Positions 23,451 to 36,444 of a DNA stretch of 64,000 bases are shown here, in pieces. The DNA lies in NCBI GenBank assembly GCA_029961685.1, contig JARWKL010000015.1:20925220-20989219 (forward strand), given 5' to 3'. This stretch comes from Aristolochia californica. Its lineage: Eukaryota > Streptophyta > Magnoliopsida > Piperales > Aristolochiaceae. Below the pieces are notes generated by a model, which was given only the letters and a program-made list of their open reading frames with translations, made no database searches and was not told the origin of the DNA. Positions within the stretch are counted from its first letter, which is position 1; the number at the start of each line of letters is the position of its first letter. Both the position numbers and the translations under genes were made by a program.

Positions 23451-25795
23451 CAGGGGTGGCTTCGAACCGAGCCGGTTCGCGAGCGGCTCGAGTTTGGCTC
23501 GGTTCGATTAGTTATCTATCGAGCTCGTTTACCTTAACGAGTCGAGCTCGATCGAAGCCAGGTTCGGTTTGTTGGCTCGCGAGTCGGGATCGGTATCGGG
23601 TCGGGAACGGGGGAGCGGGAGCGGGAGCGAGAGTGAGGGGGGGAAAAATTTTTCCTCCCCTCGTCACTGCCGAGCCCTTCCCGTCGGTTGTTGTTGTCGC
23701 CTCTACCGCCGTCGACAGCTCTTCGCCGACCGCCTTTGTGGCCATCCGTTCGATTTCTTCTTCTCCTCGTCGTCGCCTCTGTTTTCGTCGCCGCTTCCTT
23801 CGCTGCCACCTCAGTCGTAGCCGTCATCCCCAACGATAGGTCCTCCCTGGCACCGTAAGCCCCTTCCCTCCTTGTCGTCTCGGCAGAAAACCAGAACCAG
23901 GGGAGAAATAATCTCCCCCCTCTGCGCGAAAATGATTTTGCACGTGCGAGACCATTTAAGTAAAAAAAAAAAAAATCCTTAAACTCTCTTTCCTCGTAGC
24001 TTTTGAAAAAAATTAAAAATACATTTTATAGAAATAAGTTTCTATGAACTATTAGTGTTTCATGTTTTTTTGAAATATTTTTCTAATTAAAATTTTTTAT
24101 TAAAAATCATATAATTTTCTAAGTAAGATTTTCTTACCAAGATGGGGTAGAAAATTGTATAAATTTTTTTTGAATAAATATTTATGCTGTAATATTTTTA
24201 GCATGAAGCAATTTTCATTGCAATTTTGTGTCTGACATTTTATTTGATTAAAAACTCATCAATAAGTATAATAATATATTAGATTGATTATTAATTTTTA
24301 TTTATTTCCCTAGAAGATGCAATAAAAGGTCCATTTAACTTTCCTAAGAAAATTTTAAAATATTTTTTGTAATTTTCTAATAAGTCACTAAAAGTAATAT
24401 GATTTTATTTAAAGTTTTTTTTGGGAAAATGTATCATAGGAAAAATATTTCTAGTTTTTCCTAGAATATAAATTTTCATGTGGGGGCACTAAGGAGGCCA
24501 TAGTAAATTTATGGCCAGATTAAAAAATTACAAAACAAGCTAGACAACAATTGTGAGTAAAAAAGATTAATATTGGTGTATTTTAATCTATTATTGAAAT
24601 TCAATCCTGAACTTCCCCTATCATTCTTTTTTTTTAAATGTATGCATAATTTTATATATAATTTATTCGAAACCTCCCCTACGTGCAAGATCATAAACAA
24701 GGAAAAAAAAACTCTTTGCCCCTTCCTCATGACTCTAGAAGAAATTGAAAAGATATTTTAGTAGAAATATGTTTCTAAGACTATTAGTGGGGTTTTCAAT
24801 AAATGTTGAAAAGACATTTTTAGTAGAAATATAGGGACCATTAGTGCCTCATTTTTTTGAAATTATTTTTATAATTATAAATTCTTGTTAAAATATCATA
24901 TAATTTTCTAAGTAAGATTTTCTTGCCAAGATGGGCTAGAAAACCGTATAGAAAAATTTTGAATAAGTATTTGACAGTTGATGATATAATACTTTTAGCA
25001 TGAGGCAATTTTCATAAAAATTTTGTGTTTGACATTTTATTTGATTAAAAATTTATCTATAAGTATAATAATATATTAGATTAATTATTAATATTTATTT
25101 ATTTCCTTAAAAAAAACAATAAGAGGTCCATTTAACTTTCCTAAGAAAAATTTAAAATATTTCTTGTAATTTTCTAGTAAGTCTCTAATAGTAATAGGAT
25201 TTTATTTAAAGGATTTATATTTTTATTTGGTTGATTGTAAATTGATAGTGATATTTCATTTAATTTTGTTGTGTTTGATTATTGTATGGAGTTTATTCAT
25301 AATGTTATGCAATGTATGAAGTGTTTAGACTATTTTATGGAGTTGTGGAGTATATAAATAATTTCATGGAGTGTTTATGGAATGTATAGACAATTTTATG
25401 GAGTGTTTATGTATGTATTATGTATATAGATTATGCCCAATTTTAAGTAGAGGTCATACCGAATTTTATATAAGTATTATATACATAAATTATGCTCAAT
25501 TTTAAGTAGAGGTCATGCCCAATCTTATATATGTATTATATGTATAGGTTATGCCCAATTTTATGTAGAGGTCATGCCCAAATTTATGTAAAATATATGC
25601 ATAATTTTATATATATTTTTTGAAAAATTTTAAATGTATGTTGAAGCTCGAGCTCGGCTCGAAGTTCGGCTCGAACTCAGTTAAAATTTTTGGGCTCAAG
25701 CTCGATAATAATTTTAGGCTCGAGACGAGGTTCAACTTGAAGCTCGGCTTGAACATAGGCAGGTTCGGGCTCAGCTCGGCTCGATGCCACCCCTA
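23451..25795. mobile_element. Non-autonomous hAT-type DNA transposon
   Basis: The left end CAGGGGTGGC and right end GCCACCCCTA form 10-bp terminal inverted repeats with one mismatch. They are flanked by identical 8-bp direct repeats GGTTTGAC (23443-23450 and 25796-25803), the hAT target-site length. Both subterminal regions are packed with GGCTCG/CGAGC motifs, as expected for transposase-binding repeats. The 2.3-kb interior has a GC-rich block (23530-23900) and a very AT-rich remainder with a large internal direct duplication. No transposase motif is found, so it is non-autonomous. The exact duplication suggests fairly recent insertion. Confidence 0.9.
24001..25215. repeat. Internal direct duplication inside the hAT element
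   Basis: The block at about 24010-24420 recurs at about 24750-25215 in the same orientation with small differences. Shared markers include ataattttctaagtaagatt, ttgccaagatggg or its variant, ataagtataataatatatta, and ggtccatttaactttcctaa. The spacer between them contains a short AT-rich unique region. Confidence 0.85.
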
Positions 25796-25803
25796 GGTTT
25801 GAC
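25796..25803. repeat. 8-bp target-site duplication, right copy
   Basis: GGTTTGAC, identical to the left copy. Confidence 0.9.
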
Positions 25804-26089
25804 ATTGTATCAGGGACAGAAAAACTTTTTGTGTGATTGAGCCAAAACATTTTATTGCATATTATGAATATTTTTCGTGGGGTGCGCTTTATTTTCATTT
25901 GGTACATTGCAAGTGTATTTTTGTGTAATGGTGCATTTGTGTCCTATTTATGCAATTTCCCATACTATTAATGTTTCTATCACGATTTTTTTATTGACAT
26001 AAATTTTTGCATGTTTTTTTTTTTGCAATAATACATTTTTTTATAGTGTTGTAACTTTTCACGTAGATTAATTTTTTATTTTATGCACT

Positions 26090-27240
26090 TGTTCTAATTG
26101 CACATCGCTTTCTTTCTTATGTGCCTCATAGAATGTTCATCCCATAAAAAAGTTAAAAAACTGGTGAAGCAACAACAAGGACAAATTCGTTCTGAACTCT
26201 TTTATGAGATAGAGGAAATAGTAGACAAGCTTATCAATCTTGGCTTTATGTGTGAAACCAAGTATCCTAGTTGGATTATTAATATATTTCCGATAAGAAG
26301 GAAAATGAGTAGATCTGAATTGTGTCTTTCAATACTCAAGCAAAACTTATCCAAAAGATTACTTTCTTTTGCCTATTACTAAAGTAATGATTGATGCAAC
26401 CACAAAAAGTCGAGGTTGTGCTTCATGGATGAGTCTTTGGGCTACAACCAAATCCGCATGGACCCAAAGGATGAAGAGTTACAACCTTCTAAACATCGAA
26501 AGATATATTTTCTTACAAGGTATACAAAAGATCTTTAATAACTTCTTCCATAAGTTCGTAGAATATTATGTAGATTTCTTAGTTGAGAAACCAAAGGAAG
26601 GCAAAAATCACTCGAGAGATCTCAGAGTTGTCTTTGAATGGCTTAAGCAGCATTTGGAGTAACTTCAGGAAAAGGATTCGGTTTCGTAGTTTAACCCCAT
26701 GGAATTGAAATTTGACAATCCAAAATCAATGTCATCCAACAAATACCCAAACCTAGAAATTTGTTTGAATTTAAGAGTCTTTAAATACACTTCACATACA
26801 TATAAAGATTCATTTCAAACTTCGTAGGTCGATGTTAGTTATTCAATCGAATGATGAAAAATATGTGCTACTTGAATGAGCTGAATCTTGCAAGAAAGCA
26901 TTTGAAGGAATCGAGACTTATCTCATTCATCCTCCAATGTTGGGGGCATTGATTTCGGGAACCATTAATCTTGCTTATTACAACACAAGAGCAACCCTTT
27001 TGACTCTTGGCATAAATAATCAAGTGGACAAAGAGGAAATTTATATTATTTAAACCACACATTGGTATGAGCTGTAATGAATTATATCCTCATTGAAAAA
27101 GATAAGCGTAGCCATGATATTTTTTATTCAAAAGCTATCATATTATCTATTGACGCATCTGATGGACTTTATCTATTGAAAATAGGATCCTCATGGTAAG
27201 GTAAAGTAGCAAGAACAAAGGATAGTGAAGTATTTATCCT
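26090..27240 (+). pseudogene. Degraded Ty3/Gypsy pol (reverse transcriptase to RNase H)
   Basis: Successive frames show weak but ordered Gypsy reverse-transcriptase motifs: a segment EIEEIVDKLINLGFMCETKY PSW, then LGYNQIRMDPKDEEL, then GKGFGFVV with PHGIEI, SKINVIQQIPKPRNLFEFKS, and fragments of the RNase H region near 26880-27150. Many stops and frame changes show an old relic. No LTR pair for it was identified. Confidence 0.75.
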
Positions 27241-27590
27241 CTGCCATAGAAAAATCATCAAAATCTTCTAAACTATCTCTTATAGAGTTGGGATAATGAC
27301 ACCAAACAATTACATGACCATTCTAAAAAAAATCCCAAGCAACCATTTTGTTAAAGGCCCAATATTGTGAAAGATCCACATAAAGACACATGTAAGGCAA
27401 TTGAGTCTTTTGAGGATTCTAGGCATGTAGAAGAATAAATAAAAAATTAGTCCTACACATAATGCCAAGAGAGTGGGCTTGGACATTCGAAAGGTGGTTT
27501 ACAATAGGTTGAGATTCTCTGTAATCCTTTGTAAATTCTCACTAAGGCGGAATGGCTAGCAAAAATTTGGTGCACATGCCATGAAACTTG

Positions 27591-27915
27591 TGTTGACTTT
27601 TAGGACTTCATGGATTAGCTCATGAAGAAAAGGAGATACGACATGTTTGGGAGAAAACAAAAGGGAAAATGAGGTTATGAACTTGTGTCCTAACCCCCCC
27701 CTGAAGCTCTATTTATAGATGAGTAAAACTATAATATTATAATTATGTCACTGAAACTTAAACTAATTAAATTAATGTCATCTTTATGAGACTCTTTATT
27801 TACCATCATGCCACCATGTGTGGGCCTTCTTATTGGTCCGTGAGCTTGAGCCCATCTTCCACCTCTCTTGGATGTCTGGGCCTTAGTCGTGTGGGTTTGG
27901 GCCTATCTTCCAATA
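27591..27915 (-). mobile_element. Diverged LTR related to the array at 58.9-64 kb
   Basis: It begins tgttgactttt and ends cttccaata, followed by ctcccccctcaagttgggtg. This mirrors the LTR end and adjoining polypurine tract of the 58.9-kb array (cttccaaca, then ctccccctcaagctggg). A stretch ctctatttata and the gggcttgagc-type end also match. About 340 bp of related internal sequence follows to about 28260. There is no primer-binding site at its left edge, so it is a 3' LTR with a truncated interior. Confidence 0.7.
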
Positions 27916-28514
27916 CTCCCCCCTCAAGTTGGGTGTGAGAGAACATCTTAAACGCCCAACTTGCTGCAAATGGTATATAAAATTTTCCCGTATAAAATAA
28001 CAGTCCATCATATCTTCCAACACTCTCCCTTAAGATGGTGATCTCTTTGTTCCTGTCATGAGACCCAACTGACATAATAATGGTGAGAGAAAAAATCAAA
28101 CCTAGCCATATGACAAAGCTCCATACTCCAGTCAAATGGTCATAGTCAGAAATACTCTCCGCTCAATTTCAAAGGCGAAAAAGTAGCCCAACAGTGGGAC
28201 ACAGAGTTTACCCACTTTCTCTAGGGTGAAATCCAACATTTTGAATGACAGTGCTCAATTATTGGGGCACATGTTGTAACCAGATTAGAGGATCTCAAAT
28301 TTTGTGAAATCCATAACATAGGTTTTCTTAGTATGTAAGGTTTCGTTTATTATAAATATGAAACTCCTTCGTTTGGAAGGCATCACTTGGAAGTGTTCTG
28401 AGTTTGTCTCCAAGGTTGCCTGTGTATGCTTGTAAGTTCTTCTTTCTTTATAAAAGTTTGAGTAATTAAAATGGGGTTGGGGTTCACATTTGTAACACCC
28501 ATAAAGTATTGCTT

Positions 28515-28540
28515 GAGAGAGAGAGAGAGAGAGAGAGAGA
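28515..28540. repeat. (GA)n microsatellite
   Basis: Thirteen GA dinucleotides. Confidence 0.9.
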
Positions 28541-31500
28541 TTGATCAATGAATTGAAAGAATCTAACCATCAATTGACTAGTGGTCAAAGTCAAACTCTT
28601 CATAATCAAAACATATCTGATTTGAACATTAATTGTTCAAATCAGACATTTGATCAAAATCTGGATTGATAGCTGAAATCATAATTGAATCAACGATTAA
28701 GATGTATAGGATTGTATAGGCCACTACCAAAATTAAATTAGAAGGGAACGCCACCTAAGTTCCACAAAAAAAAAAAAAGGAGGTGGCACATTGTAACATA
28801 TGACATTGTAAGATAGTTTCACCCAAGCAAAGAAGGTGATATATCAATGACACGTGACATCGTAGAAAAACTCTACCGAAAGAAAAGAAGTATCACTATT
28901 TTAAAATGGATGAGGTGAAGTGTCATGCTCTTATAGGAAGAGAAAAAGTCTTGCCAATTGTTCTTCTCATTTTGCCTGTGTAGCTAGTCAAGGGAAGAAT
29001 GAGAAAATAAAGGAGAAAAAATGGGATGGTTGAACTACTCCCACCACACTCTAAGTATAAATACCGTATAGGCTTAAAGGCAACTTTTTGAGAAGAAAAA
29101 TTTTGGTGGAGAAAAAATTACTTGAGGAATTTTCTAGGTTTAGTGTGGTGAAACTCTGCTCATTAGAGAAAAAACTGTATTGTTCTCCCAATGCTTCAAA
29201 TATCAAGTTGGCCTGAACCCTTCTGAGTTTCTATAGTAAAATTAGCAACAAGCTATCATGTTTATTGCTACTTTGCCACTATCCTTGGATATGCTACATG
29301 CAATAATGAATCAAATTTTCTCGTCAAGAACAAAGTGGAAGCTAGCTACAAAAATGAAACTAGACAACCAAGGGAGTTCCAATGATCCATCAAATTAAGC
29401 AAGGCTCAAGTTAAGTTCTTGTATAGAGATAGAATAAAAAAAATCTTTAGAAATAGGACCTTACATCACTTGAAATCTTGTAACTTTTTATTGTTGTTGT
29501 ACTTAAGATTGTGCCTTCTCGCATACTGGTTCCTTTTGTACATCGATACTTGGTCATAAAAATATTATAATTAGTACTTTTTTGGCTAAAAAAGAAATTT
29601 GGTAGAATTTGAAGGTTATACAACCTCAAGGATAGAACTCCATTTTTGGGCTTGAAATTGTAAAAGAGAATAATTTCGCATGGGTTTGTATTAGTAAAAG
29701 TCAAATGGTTATTAGGTTGGTCATTTTGGAATGGACCTAGACCCAACATTAACTTGCCATTAGAGCAGGATATTAGTCTTATTGAGTCTAGTTTGTACCC
29801 TATTTATGTTGTTCACATCTCAGGTCCATTGTCTATTTGAGTACGTATGGACATGAGGGAGAGTGCTAGTAAAAATAATCTTGCATAAATTAGTAACAGA
29901 AAAGTTGTATAGTTATTAGTTTGAAAAGCCTGTTAACTTTGGCTAATCCTCTTGGATAGACTTGTATCCGCAACTTTAACAAAAACATGAAGGGTGAGCT
30001 GGGAGGTTGTATTTAGAAAAAAAGTAGAAGAAAAGAAAAGAATAATTAGAAAAGAAAACAAAAAAAAAAGAAGAAAAACATGGAGAAAGGAATGATGAAG
30101 AGGAAACTAAGGTAGAAAGAGAGATTTTATAATTGTGTTTCATTTCTTGCACCGAACAATGATAATAGCTTCTTATTCTATGTAGCGAAGTCATCCCCTA
30201 ACTCGCTTTCAAGTGTTACTTAGCAATTTTTGTTTCATTTTCTAGACATTTTGTGCCTCTCCATTCTTGGTATGTTCTTGATCTCTTTTCCTTAATAGAA
30301 TTAGTGGTGGCAATAAGTCGGGTTTGGACCAACTTAAACATGTTAATAAATTAGGGACCCAAATTGGCCTATTTACTAAATAGTTGAGAAAAGTAGATCC
30401 AAACTAAGATCCTTTGGAGTAATGTCAACCTTCTTATACGTCTAAAAAAATAAAAATGCTTTCAAGTTAACGGTACAATAAAAAATATAAAGAATAAAAG
30501 AAATAATTTTAGAAAAAAATTGTGATTAACAGAGTTGCATTTAAGTAATAAAAAATAAAAGAACCGGCGGTCAAGCTTGGTTTGCCTACTTTAAATGTAT
30601 TGAACTTTCCTAACCTTTGCTCCTATTTTTTCAAGTGTCTTGCATCTCAGCATCACTCTCATGAAGTAAAACAAAATTGGAGTATTTTCTCACCAAAATT
30701 AATATTACCAACAAAAACATTCAAGTAACAAAACTCAAACTAAGTAAGTTCACAATTTGTAATTCATAAATATTTCAAATACATTTTCTTCAAGCAGCTC
30801 AGTTACAAGGTCTATGAAGAAAAACTTGTAAATCCAATACAAAACATCGAGTCTGAAGAAACACTTTGGAGAAAAATCTCAAGAACTTTAACTTTATAAC
30901 GATGATAGCCATTAAGATGCTGATTCAAGTCACCGATTTTGTGGTACAAGGTGCAAGTAAACTTTGCTTCTACTATATTAACTACAAAAAGTAATGGTGA
31001 AATAAAAAGGAAAAAATGTTTTTTTGTTAAAAAATATTGAAGAGAGGAGAGAGGTGATCTTAAAGCACTCTTAGGAAAGAAAATGGATGACCATGACATA
31101 CAAACTTTTTTCCCTTCTATCAAGAAAAAGGTGCCCATAGGAAACAAAATGGAAGACAAAGATGGAAAGAAAAAAATAAATTACCCTTTGGATAAGAGAC
31201 AATTGGGGCAGCTGGATGGGATACATTGTGGGACAATTCTTGAGGCTGGTGTGAGTTGCTTAAAATAAATTTTTTTTAAGATATAAATTTTTTACGTGTA
31301 ATTTTCAATTATGGCCCTTTTAGATACTGTATATGAGTACTTAGATGTTGCAATTTTGGATATGACCTTGTAACTCAAATCTAACATACAAGTTCTAGCC
31401 ATTAATAGAGCATAATGTAGATTATCAATCTCTTTTTCTTCTTTTTTTTCTTCACTTTTTGTGTTCCAAACACAACCTGTATGCGAAATTTGATCATATA

Positions 31501-34171
31501 TAAAATGATGAGTACCTAAATTGAATAATTAAAAAATTAAAATCTTCTTCTTTATTCAATGGGTCAGGCTGATCCGATGAAAGACAAGTTTTATCAAACC
31601 CATACGTGAGTCCATCACCTGGGGTCAGTTGCCATTTAAGAACACTCTCTTCACATTTCAAAAAGTTGGTCCAGAGCACGATCCTTCCACCTAGCTCTGC
31701 ACTTTGCCATGATATGACCGACCATGCTTCTCTTTAAGGTCTTAAGGGGGGTAGACCTCAAAGCCTTAAAGCACAACAACTCCGGATCTTTGGTATTAAA
31801 TCGAGTAATCGGGTAAACGGATCCGTCGACAAACCGTACCACAAAAGAACGAGCCTCCACCACACAAACTCCGAGTTTGTTTTCTTTTTCTTTTGCACGG
31901 TGTGAGGATCAAGGATGTGACCATGCCTACCTTCTTGTTCAACCCTGTCTCATATCTGGGTCCCACGGAGCCAACTAACATGAACTCCACCCTAAAAAGA
32001 GAAACCAGCTCAGGGTCCGGCCTAGGACCCGCTGTAACTGGCTCATAGCACAGACATGACTGGAGGGCACTGTACAGACAACACTATATCCACAGCATCA
32101 CCTGATTGGCTTTTCACTACCTCTTCACATTTTCTCTTCTATTCTCTCCCCATTTACCTAGAACTAATCAGATTTTTTATTATCTTGCAGAAGACCCCTT
32201 TTCGATTATTTACTTGACAGGTTAAGCTGGAGCTCATGGCATGGGGACAGAAAAGACTGTCGGGGTGAAGAGGACCATCCATTGCCACTTTAGAAATGCA
32301 TGGCTACTGGTGGACTATATCACAGACTTGGATTTGGATAAGATACATAGCAGGCAGGAAGGAGAGGGAGCCAATGTATGGCAAGCTATAAGGGAGATAA
32401 TGAACTAAGAGAAAGGTCTGTCTCTTTGGGTCCCATGAGAAACCCATTTCACTAGCTTTCCATGATGAATCAAGGGTGGAATTATGATGTGCAAGTGAAT
32501 GCATCCAACCATGTTGTGTCACATCTGGTACCTCAGGTTAAGCTGAAGAGTGACCCTCGCTGTTGGATGTATGTAGCTAGTCATGAAGCTTACGATTAAG
32601 AACCACTAAATCAAACGAGCCATCTACATAGGGAAGTAGCTCACTGAAAGGAATGGACCTATCCTTTTTCCTTTTGTAGTTGAGTACATGAGAAGATTTA
32701 TGAAGAGGAAGAACTTGGCATTTGTGGTGGAGAGACTCTTCAAAAAGGGGTTGCTTCACCTATCTTGGTGAGATCTGCTTGTGTTCATTCACCTGCTGAT
32801 ACATGGAAACGAGGAGGAAATGACAAACAAGGAAGTAAAAGACAAAGTAAGGTACTTTTGTGAATACCCATACTCCATTGATTACTGAATCTAGATGTGC
32901 ACCATATCCAGAAAGAAACCACTAGTTTTGCCTACCTGTGTTTGGTGTGGCATTGTTCTGGGTCTTGCATCATGTGCTGTTGTCAAGAAAAGTTGAATAG
33001 AAAGGCTCTGATACAAGATATGTTACCAACTGTCATGCTGTGGGATTCAAATGGATGTCCAGGTGACTGTGAGTTTGATATGAGAATTTTTACATTTACA
33101 GGATCTGCCTTACTGGTGCATTACTTGCTTTATTTTAGCACATCATTCAAAAAAATTTCATAGTTACTCATCATCAAAACTCCACTAGATGTCATCTCTA
33201 ATTAGTATGGCCTTCTAGAAGTTATAATTCTCAGCGTGGCCTCATAATTGGATGTGTCTTCTTTACGGATAAAACCCTTAATCAAGATTCTTAGAGCTGT
33301 TTTTTTTTTACATAAAATGATAATTATACCCTCATAAAGTATTTAAACAAAGCTTAATAGTAAAATTAGAATTGAGGGATCCCCTCATTATCCAATGCCT
33401 TCTCTCCCAACATGGTAAGAATAAGAGAAGGGCATCCCCTTCCTTTCCACTGTAACTTGTATCTGAGGGGCTCTCCCATTTGGCCCTGGTGTGGGTGTTC
33501 TGACCTCTGCTCTTTATGCACGGGGCTGGTAGATGGGAGGTCACCTGCCTTTATCCTTGTCATCCCTTACAGTCTACCAACCCACACTGTATTTATAAGG
33601 GACAAGGGATGTTCCAACTCCTTGCATTTTTGTGCATAGAGGCAGAGGGGAGGATCCCTCCACTTCTCCTTGTCCTCTTTTTCTTGCCAAAAAGGGTGGA
33701 AGAGAGGGGTGAGATGTAGTGGCTTTCCCCTTTGCTACCTTCTTTGATTTAAGCCACAGGTTTTTAAAGTTTTGTACACTAAAAAGATTATTATAGTTCT
33801 CCAAGAACGATTTGTATTAAGTTTTCTCTCTCTAGCATAGAAAAATTTGTAGCAGGACCCTTTACCCCTTACTCAAAGGAGTGGCCTTGAAACTTGAAAA
33901 CCTCCTACCTACGTAGTTAGTATGTGAAATGGTATCCACGGGGGCACGTCAATTAGGTAGACGTCGCAAAAAGACCCATCAAAGCTGAGAATCCAAGGTG
34001 CATAACAGGCCTCTCTCCCTTCACCATTCACGGCCCTGCTTCCTTCTTTCACTCGTTCTTCCAAAGTTTTTCTTTCAATGCCCACAATAAAAACTACAGC
34101 ATGAGCTGGGTTTCTCCTTAAAAAGCACGACTTTCTTCAAGCAGAAATAATATTCTAGTGGTGCCATGGAT

Positions 34172-34180
34172 TATAAAAAG
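34172..34180 (+). promoter_or_regulatory. Probable TATA box of the BIG GRAIN 1-like gene
   Basis: TATAAAAAG lies 152 bp upstream of the gap before the ATG and is followed by a CT-rich leader (34200-34262), the usual layout of a plant promoter and 5' UTR. Confidence 0.6.
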
Positions 34181-34331
34181 TCGCCTCCCACTACTCTCAA
34201 TCATTTCAACTCTCTGCATCATACTCCCTCTCCCCCTCTCAAGTCTCTCTCTCTTTCGCCCTCAAAGTACCCACCTTAAGAGACTGGTGTGGTTAACACT
34301 TTGCTTTGGCACTCTTTCACTTTAATTTGCC

Positions 34332-35342
34332 ATGGCTAGCATGGTTGCAAGAGACTCCAGTGAGATCTTCATGAACCCTAGAAACCGGAGGGACTCTGGC
34401 GAGCTTGACGTCTTTGAGGCCTCTCGATACTTCTCCGGCCGACCGGAGACTGTCAGCCTTGTTGGTGCAACTAACCTTCCTAGGAGGCCTATGATGGAAG
34501 AAAAAGAAAGAACCATGTGGGTAGGAGGAAGGAAGAGCCTTGACATGCCCATGAAGGATCTGCTGCCTTCTCAGTGTTATAATGTTGAGAAGCAAGTCAA
34601 AGGTAAGAAAAGCAAGCAGCCAAGCTCTCCTGGTGGGAGATTGGCCAGCTTTCTCAATTCTCTCTTCAGCCAAACATCTTCCAAGAAGAAGTCCAAGTCA
34701 AGCTCCCAGTCTGTCAAAGATAATGAAGAGGAGAGCCCCGGGGGAAGGAGGAAGAGAAGGAGCAGTATAAGCCATTTTCGAGGTACTGGAACCGCAGACA
34801 CCAAATCCTTGTATTCTTCTTCAAGCTCCGGTTTTAGAACACCCCCACCTTATGCCCACACTCCCACAAAGGTATACAAGGACCTCAAAAGCTATTCAGA
34901 TCACAAGCAAGTAGTGCCCTTATCCAAGTGCAATGGGCAAGACAGGTCGGTGACTTTCTGCCCACAAATTAAAGTTTCTTGTGATAAGAGAGAAATGAAT
35001 TTGGCATGGATTGATGAGAGGATTAAATCTATTGAAGGGCTTTCTGAAAAGAACAAAATTTCCAGTAATGGGCATTTAGAGGAGAAGATATTCTACACTG
35101 GTCTTTCGGATAAAAGTGGGACTGTACACAGAGAGAGGAGGTGGCTGGATGAGATTTCTTCTCTGAAGAATTCTAGGAGGGCTGAAGACATGGATGATGG
35201 AGGAGACAGTGACTCAAGTTCTGATCTGTTTGAACTGCAAAACTATGATCTGGGTGTGTATTCAAACGGTCTTCCTGTTTATGAGACCACCAATATGGAA
35301 AGCATTAAGAGGGGTACACCCATTGCAAATAGCAGCATATAG
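34332..35342 (+). CDS. BIG GRAIN 1-like protein (BG1-like E group)
   Basis: A single uninterrupted frame of 336 aa with a CT-rich 5' leader and no sign of introns. Near the N-terminus SGELDVFEASRYFSG (residues 22-36) and GGRKSLDMPMKDLLP (65-79) are followed by the conserved GGRLASFLNSLFSQ (101-114). Next come a lysine/serine-rich segment, then SPGGRRKRRSSISHFR (135-150), a basic block that may be a nuclear or membrane-binding signal. The C-terminal half is acidic and serine-rich (DDGGDSDSSSDLFEL near 289-303). These blocks recall the BG1-like family. In rice BIG GRAIN 1 is plasma-membrane associated and promotes auxin transport and grain size. That role for this copy is inference, and subgroup assignment is from memory. 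The start codon is the first ATG after the leader and precedes all conserved blocks. Confidence 0.75.
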   Translation: MASMVARDSSEIFMNPRNRRDSGELDVFEASRYFSGRPETVSLVGATNLPRRPMMEEKERTMWVGGRKSLDMPMKDLLPSQCYNVEKQVKGKKSKQPSSPGGRLASFLNSLFSQTSSKKKSKSSSQSVKDNEEESPGGRRKRRSSISHFRGTGTADTKSLYSSSSSGFRTPPPYAHTPTKVYKDLKSYSDHKQVVPLSKCNGQDRSVTFCPQIKVSCDKREMNLAWIDERIKSIEGLSEKNKISSNGHLEEKIFYTGLSDKSGTVHRERRWLDEISSLKNSRRAEDMDDGGDSDSSSDLFELQNYDLGVYSNGLPVYETTNMESIKRGTPIANSSI

Positions 35343-36444
35343 TTCATTTGTCGTCTTGTATTTCTGAAAATTCCAATTGCTCTCTTCCAAAAGACGTGGT
35401 TTTTTGGTCAGTGTGAAAACTGTCTAAGAAATTAATAGAAGAAAGGTGGTTTGTGGGGGTTGTGTAGAATGTCACAGTTTTTCTTTTCCTTCTCAATTAT
35501 TTTCCTGAAGTACCCATTGGTCTCATCACTTTTCTCTGCGGATAGCATGGAGGGTTGATTCCACTTTTGAGTCTTCTTCCTTTTGGATGTATCATCCCAC
35601 CCATTGCAAGAGTGGTTAGATTTTGGAAATTTGGAACAATTAGAGATGCAGCACTAATCAATTAGACACACAAAGGCTTCTGTTCTCAAAATCTGGCTTA
35701 CATTTGCTAGTTATGCTTCCAAAAAAGAAATTAATCGACCTAAAAATCGAAGGCTTCTGGATAAAACCGATGTGTTTGCAATTTGAACGTTCGAATCCGT
35801 ACCATTTTTTGCTTCGGAGTTGGTATTAACAGTTCCTCAATTCAAGTTTTTACCAAGTATTTAAGTAGTTATTCAAATGCTAATAGATGCCTAAAAGCAT
35901 TTTTAAATGTGCACGTACACGTACATGCTATTTCTGTTAAAGGGGGACTAACAAGATCATGAAATCTTTTCATTGTTTATGTAGACCCAAGTAAGCTGGA
36001 GCTTGACAAAGTATCTCATTTCTAATCAAGAATCAACTTAGAAAAAAGAGCTGCATATATTGTTTTTAATTTTTAATTTTTCCTTCTGTTTCCCTAATCT
36101 TTCATTCTCTAAGCAAATGTGAAACAGTAGAAGAATAATAAAGAATGACTATCACTGGTTCAAGATATTTGGGATGTGCTTTTATTTTGTAGAAAAGTTT
36201 CAAGTGGTCACCCAAAGGTAAAGATAAAGATAAAGAACGATGAGTCCCAACTTTATCTAATCTTACCGATGCTTTAAACCTTTTGGGTCATCTGTTCTAT
36301 ACAAGGTCTTGACCCGGCCGTCTTTGTCTAATAACCAGGCCATCTTTGTCTATAACCAGACAACACACATGAGGCAATGAATTTTGAACTTTCTTTTGTG
36401 ATTATAACCAGACAATCTTCATACCTTACTTTATCTTTGTCTCC
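35343..36444. other. 3' flank of the BG1-like gene
   Basis: The first few hundred bases are a likely 3' UTR. No gene or clear element is seen beyond that, apart from short repeated phrases such as ctttgtctaataaccag around 36320-36360. Confidence 0.4.

Larger units (their letters stand above)
28261..34331. other. Intergenic region with no recognised gene
   Basis: The stretch contains an (AG)n microsatellite near 28515-28540 and long A- or T-rich runs. Some parts around 28800-29350 may be old LTR sequence. Minus-strand frames at 31651-31990 and plus-strand frames at 32897-33163 show no familiar domain. The last 300 bp are the promoter and leader of the BIG GRAIN 1-like gene. Confidence 0.5.

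Noticed and set aside
23456..23839. Arginine/serine-rich open frames on both strands
   Set aside because: Overlapping frames on both strands arise from the GC-rich subterminal block of the hAT element, not from a gene.
31651..31990. Two overlapping minus-strand frames
   Set aside because: Basic and cysteine-containing but unlike any family I know. Frames overlap and lack splice support.
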